Positions 57,490-64,000 of a stretch of DNA of 64,000 nt are shown here, in pieces (within the stretch, counting starts at the first letter, position 1; every line of letters begins with the position of its first letter). Source of the DNA: Lycorma delicatula. Its lineage: Eukaryota; Arthropoda; Insecta; Hemiptera; Fulgoridae. The translations under genes were made by a program, and so were the position numbers. Location: the NCBI RefSeq assembly GCF_047948215.1, contig NC_134464.1, positions 36,837,520-36,901,519 on the forward strand, in the 5' to 3' direction. The notes below the pieces were generated by a model, which had not been told where the DNA came from, did no database searches, and worked only from the letters and a program-made list of their open reading frames with translations.

Positions 57490-58280
57490 GACACCTTATG
57501 GTGACCTTTGATTTAACCTCGACCTTGTCCCAGGTCAAAGTCAAGTTTAAACAAACAGACTATAAATCAAGGTTAACAACAATAAGATTGACCTTATTTA
57601 AAGGTCAACGGCTTTTTTTTCAAAAGGAGTGACCTACTTTTGATACCGCCAATGACGAGGGAGTCATTAGTATCGTTGAATGGTAGAGGTAATTGATGCA
57701 GTATTGCATGAGATCATTTATATGCCATTGAAACGTTTTTTGAGGTCTTATGACGTAACTTGTATGGTTTAAAATTATTTGTCAAAAATATGTACAAAAT
57801 ATCGGCATGGAAAAACGTATAAGCTACAACAATAAGCTGTAACAATACGAAAAAAATGGAGTAAACTAATTTTGGTCAGGCGGGAGGGGCACTAGATGGT
57901 GACCTTATATTTGACCTTGACCTTTGTAATTTTATGTCGTAAACTATGAGAATATGAATGAAACACTTTTTACTCTTTCTATTAATTAGCATTATCCAGA
58001 AAGATCTGATCCAGTTTATCATTAGATGACCTTCTCCCTCCGTCTAATACAGACAAATTCTACGAAGTTACTTTTTTTGCCACATCCCATACTTTACGAA
58101 ATGAATGATCTTTAATTATGGAAATTATGTCATATGACTTCAAAAAACATTCCAAGGTCGTATGTGTTTTCGCAATTCCGATATGACCAATTTCCCACTG
58201 TTTCCATTGGGATGTAAAAAATAGGTCAAGGTACCTGAGGCGAGATTTAAATGAAACATCTGATACATAAGAAAGCACTT
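57490..58280. repeat. region with nine AGGTCA-type motifs, likely repeat
   Basis: TGACCT or AGGTCA at about 57502, 57532, 57589, 57602, 57630, 57901, 57913, 57919, 58027 and 58223. The pair at 57913-57924 is a head-to-tail TGACCTTGACCT. Segments around 57735 (GTTTTTTGAGGTCTTATGAC) and 58140 are imperfect inverted copies, pointing to a foldback repeat rather than a host enhancer. The 72-codon minus frame at 58060-58278 has no recognised domain. Confidence 0.45.
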
Positions 58281-58284
58281 GTAT

Positions 58285-59050
58285 ACGTGGCCCAAATAAA
58301 GTATGATACTTAATATATCAGTAGAAATAAATCACAGGGAAAAAACAATGATATCCAAAAGCACATAAATATATATACATATATATATTATAAACGTGTC
58401 ACATAATTTACTAAAATTAATGTTTGTATGTGCTGTTAAAATTCACTCTATACGATTTTCATTTATACTGTTCTGTTTCGTATATCGTATTGACAGCATT
58501 ATCAAACTCACTAGAGATTGGTTAAATAACGAAAATGTCATATTAACACATGTTGTCTGAAAGCGTCCCGACATTTTTTAGTTAAATATTCAACAAAAGC
58601 TATTTACTACTGAATAACCCATCAATTGAGAAAATGTAAATCAATAACGAAATAAATCCTATTGGATAGGAATATTCTATTAATCACTTTTTTTTAACAT
58701 AAACAGTATATGTTATTGTTCAAGTAACAATACGAACGTACATTTTAATATATAATATTATTCTATGCCAAAATTTTAATTAGGAATATTCATTTTTAAA
58801 AATTAATCTATGTATTGCATAATGTGGTATTAATGAAGATTTGAGTGAGTGACCGTTAAAGCAATATTTTATGAAGATATACTCTAACATGGATGAATAA
58901 AATTTATTTACTTTAATTTAGGACTTGTAAAATATCGATAAATCAGAAATTTATATGACACAAACCGGTGATTTGGTGCAGTGCATGTGAATGATTTTAA
59001 TAGTTATGGCAAAAAAGCATTTTATTATAAAAAGTCATTTTTTGAGTTTT
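58285..59050. other. unassigned AT-rich stretch
   Basis: No feature recognised. Confidence 0.5.
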
Positions 59051-59057
59051 AAATTCT

Positions 59058-59413
59058 TCTGCCTACATCCCTAACAATTTGTTTTACATATTCCAAACGT
59101 TGCTTGCCTGCTCAATTTTTCCCATCTACCTGACTCTCCAATATCAAAGTGACTATTCCAGGATACTATAATATGTGGCTTATAAGTCTATCTTTAACTA
59201 TGTTTTTCCAAATGTTTCTTTATTCATCAATTTGCCGCAAAACCTCTTCATTTGTCACTTAACCGTCTCATCTGATTTTTAACATTCTCCTGCAACACCA
59301 GGTTTGAAAAGCTTCAAATCATTTCTTCTCAGATATTTCGATAGTCCAAATTTCAGTTCCATGTAAAGCTACGCTTCAAACATATACTTACAAAAATATT
59401 TTCCTGACGTTTT
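59058..59413 (-). pseudogene. LINE alpha C-terminal fragment without poly-A end
   Basis: Minus sense: from the 'RKRFLKVYV' region through 'RLEAFE'-type and 'RRMLKIR'-type sequence to 'CRGY'-adjacent codons. Both ends are missing. Its 5' side joins repeat A copy 9 directly (ACGTTTTTCCC at 59410), so the two are joined by insertion or deletion. Confidence 0.75.
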
Positions 59414-59421
59414 TCCCAAAA

Positions 59422-60075
59422 AATTTCGGTTTCCAGATTTCAACGGAAATATCAATTTTGATTAGTTTCAGTGTAACGTCTGCACGTAGGTATGTATGTA
59501 CGTACGTACGTACGTATGTATGTATCTCGCGTAACTCAACAACGATTAGGTGTAGGATGTTGAAATTTTGGTTTTAGAGCTGTTTTAACATCTAGTTGTG
59601 TACCTTCTCTTTTGATTGCAATCGACTGGACCAAAATTCAAAGAATTTGGATTTTGGACTTTTTCATAACTGTAGTAATAAGCCCTCATTGAGAGCTATT
59701 CAACGAAATATCGTAAGAGATACTTATTTTCGTTGGTTCCAATTATAGCCAAATAAAATTTTATTTATGAAATATTTGGATCATAGGAGGAGGCACATTG
59801 GTTCAAATCAGACTTAATCTCCTTTTTTTTTTAACTTTCTCTTTTTTTTTAATTTAACTATATTGATTTATTAATAATAATAAACCACTTATTGTAAAAG
59901 GTTTTAGGATGAATAATAATTCAATCATAACAAAAAAACAAAAGTGAAAAAATATCAGAAGTTTTTAATGAAATAAAATTTTATATATTTTTCATTTTAC
60001 AAAAACTTTGTTAATGCAATTAAATAGGCGTACAAGGAAGTCATATGTTGTCCACATCAGATTTTTTAATGAACT
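59422..60075 (+). repeat. repeat A, copy 9 (nearly full length)
   Basis: AAATTTCGGTTTCCAGATTT, AGTTTCAGTGTAACGTCTG, (CGTA)n run at 59490-59525, CAACAACGATTAGGTGTAGG, CATCTAGTTGTGTACC, AAATATTTGGATCATAGGAG, and GGCGTACAAGGAAGTCATAT at the end. It lacks only the 5' palindromic terminus. Confidence 0.75.
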
Positions 60076-60079
60076 TTCT

Positions 60080-60945
60080 TTGAGCAATAAAAAAGGTAAA
60101 ATTAAGAAATACTCTCACGAAATTTCAAAAAATCTTTCCGACAAATATTTATTGGCTTATTACTACGATTAAATACACTTCGCCCATATTGTATTATCTC
60201 TAACGAATTGCGTTCTATAAAAAAATTATAATAATTTGAAAAATTAAAATTAAAAAAAATTACAAATTGGAGAAATCAATCGTGATGGCTTAAGAAAGAT
60301 TTAGCTGTTATCAAAAATAATTTTACTATATTAAGGGTATCCGGTTTTCCTCTCTTTAAAAAAAAAAGCAACAAAAGAGGAAGCGCTGCTTCCAGGGATT
60401 ATAAACATCACTAATTGATGAGTGTTGTGGTATACATTTCCTATTTTTTTTCTCCAAAAATGTTAAGTACAGTATGTGTAATAAATAAGGTTGGATGTTC
60501 ATACTTATAAATTAGTATAGACAAACAACACCAGGCAAGTGGCAATTTAATGCATAAGTGGTCACAGTCTGTATTCTACCTCCACAGTCTATTTAATAAT
60601 TAAATTCTCTGGGTTTCATATAAGCAATTTAATCTGATAATATTTTTAAATCTTTATCTTTTAAATAATAACGTGAAAGCTAAACTGGCTGCCATTTCGA
60701 AACAAAGTATTTTATGAAAACTCATTATACATATACGAATACAGCCTAATAAGGAATTCTTACGGTAAAATTTCGTTTGGAATTACTATTTTTCCATAAC
60801 AGCATCACAATTCGATAAAAGACCAAAAGGACGGATAAAATTAAACTTCGCTTTTTTCAGTTCTTTATTTTTACTTATTTTTAAATTCCATCACTAATTT
60901 AACTTAATTGAACTTAAGAATAATAAAGCTTTCTTTCTAAGATAG
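60080..60945. other. unassigned AT-rich stretch
   Basis: No feature recognised. Confidence 0.5.
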
Positions 60946-60954
60946 TAAAGCATT

Positions 60955-61510
60955 AACAGTTAGATCTAATAAAATGGAATTAGCTTTCCAGCTAACGAAA
61001 ACACATAAAGGTTTTCATTATGGAATTAAAAATATTGACACTATAAAACTGTGTAAAGCTGGAAGCACTCTATGCGACAGAAACCTTAAGACTGCGCAAT
61101 AAAGGTTTATTAAAAATTCTAGAAAAAAAAGAAAGGAAAATTATACGAAAAATTTTAATAATAAAGATTATACTAAAATTGAAAAACTGTCAGACACAAT
61201 AAGAAAAATATGAATTACATTTTACTCCCATTTATTTAGAATGAATAACAGTAAATTGACAAATAAATTTTTATTTCTTCTAAAGTAAAAAACTAAAGAC
61301 AAGTATTTCACACAAGTCCAAGAAGACCTAAAAGAACTGAAGAAATTATAAGAGAAAGAGAGATTTTAAACGATGAAAATAAAAGATTCCAAGAAGCGCC
61401 AAAACGCAAGAACAACAGAGTTGAACTTTCTGAAGAACGAAGGATAAAAATATCACAAAAGATGAAGAGATACTGGGCAGATAGAAAAACAGAAAAAAAA
61501 GAAACAACCA
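60955..61510 (+). pseudogene. LINE beta C-terminal fragment
   Basis: Plus-strand frames: 'NKMELAFQLTK' (60970), 'EALYATETLRLRNKGLLKIL' and 'KKERKIIRKIL' (61060-61150), a 'KLSDTIRK'-like block and 'RMNNSKLTNKFLF' (61190-61270), then 'RFQEAPKRKNNRVELSEERR' and 'MKRYWADRKTEKK' (61370-61500). It covers the post-RT tail to the C terminus of the same family as 18.4-19.06 and 27.6-28.8 kb. Frameshifts near 61045, 61160 and 61280. Supplies the empty site for the hAT insertion at 27675. Confidence 0.75.
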
Positions 61511-61649
61511 TACTGATCGTTCATCAGCTTCCTAGAAGTCAATCTCTTATTAATTCAAAGGTTCAGAACCTTTTCTAAAACCTTACTGGCAAGATCGTAA
61601 CAGGAAGAGGCCTTGTCTCATATTTAAAAAGAAGTTTTAGATTACCTGG

Positions 61650-62703
61650 TTTCCATCATATTCCGATGTGAAGGGTCGGGTGCGCAAGAATTTGGGGGGG
61701 GGGGGAGCTTGATTACTTTCTCTCCCAATTCTTCAGTAGTCACGAGTGTTTTAATTCGTACCTCTACGTAAAGGGGAGAAGGGACACCCATGAATGCGAG
61801 AACTGATCGGCGGAGGTGAAAACCGCCGAGCACACTCTATCTTCGACGGCCCGTGCTGGGGGAGAGAGACAGAGAGAGAGAGAGAGAGTGAGAGAGAGAG
61901 AGGAGATGTTGTCCGGGTTGTAGGTCATATCTCCCCGGACAACATAGCTGAAATCATGCTCCGAAGCGAGTATTGGGCGGTCGTAGCTAGGTTTATAACG
62001 TCCTCCATGTCCAGGAAGGTGGTGGGCGAGAACCGATGGAATTCGTATTATCATAACGTAGTGAAATTTGTAATGTAATTCGTGTCGTAGTTAGTTTCGT
62101 AAAGTTATTTGCGTCGGGTTGTTTATCGTGGATTTGTTTATGTTTTGCATGAACGTGTCTACGTTAAAAAAAAACTAAGAGAGAGACATTATGAAATGGC
62201 GTCGTAATGTTATGTCGTGTGTATTTTTGTATAGTTTTTTAACTTGTAGTGTAATATTTGCGTGTTGGGTGGTTATCTCACGGATTTGGCGCTATAATTT
62301 GCGCTGTTATTTCGTTATTAGTTACTGTCGTGTTGGGTCGGGTCGTTTAAGTGTGATCGTGTCTACGTTTGTATCCGTAGCGAAATTCACACCAGCGTAG
62401 TGCTATGGCTAATTAAACAAAAAAGAAGTTTCTGTTGCAGTTGTAGTATGATATATATAATATAGTTATTGTAGTATTATAGTAATTTAGTAATAATGTT
62501 GAACGGTTGTTAGTTCGAACTCTCGTTGAAGCTCGGTATGGAGCTTGCGTACCCTGACGTTAAGCCTAATGTTGGTTCCACGGTATGCAGGATTACTCCA
62601 AACGGGGTGGTTTAGTTGATAGTCTGCTGGGTATGGTCGGATAAAACGATCAGTAGGAGTCTGACACTCCGTGCGTAAATGCATTACCACCTCCAAAAAA
62701 AAG
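61650..62703 (+). mobile_element. R1-like LINE, 3' end with C-terminal codons, UTR and poly-A
   Basis: Coding part 61650-62060, then about 640 bp of G/T-rich untranslated sequence ending GTTTAGTTGATAG, AGTCTGACACTCC, CGTAAATGCATTACCACCTC and poly-A at 62696-62703. The repeated phrase CGTGTCTACGTT (62153 and 62358) lies in the UTR. The 5' border is uncertain; position 61630-61650 is where R1-type wording begins. Confidence 0.7.
61665..62055 (+). pseudogene. R1/TRAS-like ORF2 C terminus with (GA)n in the reading frame
   Basis: Frame one reads 'ELDYFLSQFFSSHECFNSYL', 'GRRDTHECEN', a stop, then 'EVKTAEHTL' (61700-61845). That is the Y..TQ..TGHG.F..YL stretch and the zinc-knuckle segment of R1-clade proteins, with the first cysteine present and later ones lost. 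A (GA)n run (61862-61902) follows, where the family has an ER-rich linker, and it shifts the frame. The next frame reads 'HISPDNIAEIMLRSEYWAVV' and 'RFITSSMSRK', the standard R1 tail (L.PENIV..ML.SE..W..V..F...V.RRK). Inactive. Confidence 0.7.
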
Positions 62704-62915
62704 AATCCATCATGTACGGGACTTCCAAAGCTACAGATATCTTACGGACTTCCACTTCGGTAATTTCAAAAAATAGTTCATCAAAACAGAAATTAACATC
62801 TTCCCATCGGACTCGTACATGATATGAGGTTTCATTTGCCTCAATATCATCTTGCAAAATATCGTTTAACAAAAGATTCAAGAAACGAATCTTATCAAAG
62901 AGTATAACCTCCTAG
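62700..62915 (-). CDS. unassigned open segment with splice-acceptor-like border, possibly a Harbinger transposase exon
   Basis: A minus-strand open segment of about 70 codons after a TAG at 62912. Readable words are 'NLLLNDILQDDIEANETSYH', 'VRVRWEDVNFCFDELFFEI' and 'EVEVRKISVALEVPYMMDSF'. Composition is balanced, unlike the AT-driven frames nearby. Immediately upstream in minus sense is a pyrimidine-rich tract ending CTCGACCTAG, a credible 3' splice site with the exon starting GAGG. The last part resembles, weakly, the F.F....I.RL..AL.IP region near the start of PIF/Harbinger transposases. The downstream end is cut by the R1-like poly-A at 62703, so any gene is interrupted. Identity is inference. 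Confidence 0.3.
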
Positions 62916-62919
62916 GTCG

Positions 62920-63112
62920 AGAAAGACAATAGAAGAATAATTTTCTTCCTAGAAAATTATTATTTTCTTCATAGAAAAGTATTTTGTCCAAGGACAATAT
63001 ACAGTTTAACCCTTGAGTTTTTATTTCCCTGCTTCTTGACAAAGGAACACAAGGCATCTCTTTTAGACGTCTAACTTTATGGACATATGTTATTATATCA
63101 TAAATGTTTTTA
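62920..63112. other. short stretch without recognised feature
   Basis: Contains three near-copies of TTTTCTTC.TAGAAAA at 62938-62983. Nothing else seen. Confidence 0.4.
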
Positions 63113-63115
63113 ATA

Positions 63116-64000
63116 CGAGAGATTATCTCTAAAATAAAGACCGTTTGATTGTAAAAGTTTGTTCTGAAAACTTTATAAAAACTACATACCTTATACGACT
63201 GTTCTATACAATCGCCACATGAATTAAGACATTTATCGTGCGTACGACTTCTCTATACAATCGCCACCTGAATAAGGACATTTATCGTGCGTACGACTTC
63301 TCTATACAATCGCCACATGAATTAAGACATTTATCGTGCGATACACAAGGTTCAGTATACCCTCGTCGTATTCTTCTCCCGTCAGTACATTTAACCACTG
63401 ATTAACAGTATTTTTAAGTTCATCGTCACCCGCTAATCGCTACCACTAAAAATTATTTCAATTTCGCAAATAAATAGTAATCAGAAGGAGTTAAGTTCAG
63501 ACTATATGGTGGGTGATCGTAAATTTCCCATCCAAATTTTCTCAGTAAATCACGTGTCGGACCCGCTATATGTGAACGTCCATTATCGTGCAGCAGGATG
63601 ACGCCATCGGTCTACCGTCCATGTCGCCGATTTTTAATAATGTCGTCGATATTGAATATCGTGCTGTAACTTCTTAAGAGTTTTTCAATATGCTTATGCA
63701 TTTATAGTCGTTCTACATGGCATAAAATCAATCAGCAGCCAAACCGATCTCAAAAGACTGTTGCCATCAGTTTGCGTCCAAATGGCTGTGTCTTGACCTT
63801 TGTTGGTCTGGTTGGTGATTGAGAATGACACTATTCACTTGACTGCCGTTTTCTTTCTGGAAAGGTAATACGAAATCCATGTCTCATCGCCGGTAACAAT
63901 TGAATTAAGGAACTCATCATCTTTTTCTGTGTAGCGCATCAAAAATTCCGAAGCAGATCCCATTCGGATTTTTTTGTGTAGTCCCGTTAAGACGTGCGGC
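63116..64000 (-). mobile_element. mariner-like transposon, second copy, runs off the window
   Basis: Starts CGAGAGATTATCTC after TA (63114-63115), the same terminal sequence as the copy at 1508. Minus-sense protein words include 'LLHDNGRSHIAGPTRDLLRK' with the HDN catalytic aspartate kept, 'FGWEIYDHPPY' and 'TPSDYYLF' (third aspartate kept), but frames are broken elsewhere. 63195-63341 is a 49-bp unit repeated three times. The sequence from 63730 on corresponds to 2000-2580 without the SINE, and the window stops before the 5' end. Confidence 0.85.
63195..63341. repeat. 49-bp tandem triplication within mariner
   Basis: Units at 63195, 63244 and 63293, each with CTATACAATCGCCAC.TGAAT and GACATTTATCGTGCG. 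Units two and three both start ACGACTTCTC; unit one starts ACGACTGTTC. The first mariner copy has only one such unit (about 1608-1645). Confidence 0.9.

Noticed and set aside
61794..62078. 94-codon plus frame with ERERESERERG as a charged protein
   Set aside because: Two different frames of an R1-like tail fused through a (GA)n run; the frame is an artefact.
1..64000. CRISPR array, bacterial operons or integrated bacterial DNA
   Set aside because: No regularly spaced repeat-spacer structure, no dense ORFs or ribosome-binding sites; tandem repeats present (49-bp unit, 105-bp unit, microsatellites) have no spacers.

Overview
The window looks like non-genic, transposon-packed chromosomal DNA of an insect with a large, AT-rich genome. 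The evidence is eukaryotic repeat types throughout: tRNA-like SINEs with pol III boxes, several LINE clades (R1-like, Jockey-like and others), mariner with TA target duplications, and a hAT element with an 8-bp duplication. There is also no bacterial-style gene density. A hemipteran such as a planthopper or leafhopper is my guess, but the sequence does not prove it. I find no intact host gene. The only candidate host or domesticated coding segment is a short open frame with a plausible splice acceptor at about 62.7-62.9 kb, minus strand, and it may itself be a Harbinger transposase remnant.

Layout: 0-9 kb holds a LINE RT fragment, a mariner with a SINE nested in it, a 3' end resembling RTE elements, an R1-like LINE tail, an inverted-repeat element and a SINE. 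9-24 kb holds a decayed HTH (DUF4817-like) transposon protein, the longest open frame (252-codon LINE RT at 12.9-13.7 kb), a 1.65-kb foldback/insert composite, a second LINE RT type and four SINEs. 24-36 kb holds non-coding repeat families B and C, a hAT element sitting in a LINE with a perfect 8-bp duplication, and GC-rich R1-like 3' sequence. 36-49 kb holds a second foldback/insert composite, a Jockey-like LINE tail, another RT fragment, SINEs, and copies of families A, B and H. 49-64 kb holds a three-SINE cluster, more A copies, a cluster of AGGTCA motifs, LINE tails, a well-preserved R1-like 3' end and a second mariner running off the window.

The insertions can be ordered in time. A SINE went into mariner 1 (mariner 2 supplies the empty site). 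A hAT went into a LINE (a second copy of that LINE supplies the empty site). Family A elements went independently into opposite arms of two foldback D elements. Two SINE families with different tRNA-like heads share one 3' tail, which suggests they share a LINE partner. Nothing here is an operon or a cooperating gene set; the content is mutually nested repeats in varying stages of decay. The less familiar material is the set of non-coding families A, B, C, D and H, which I define here only from comparison within the window.
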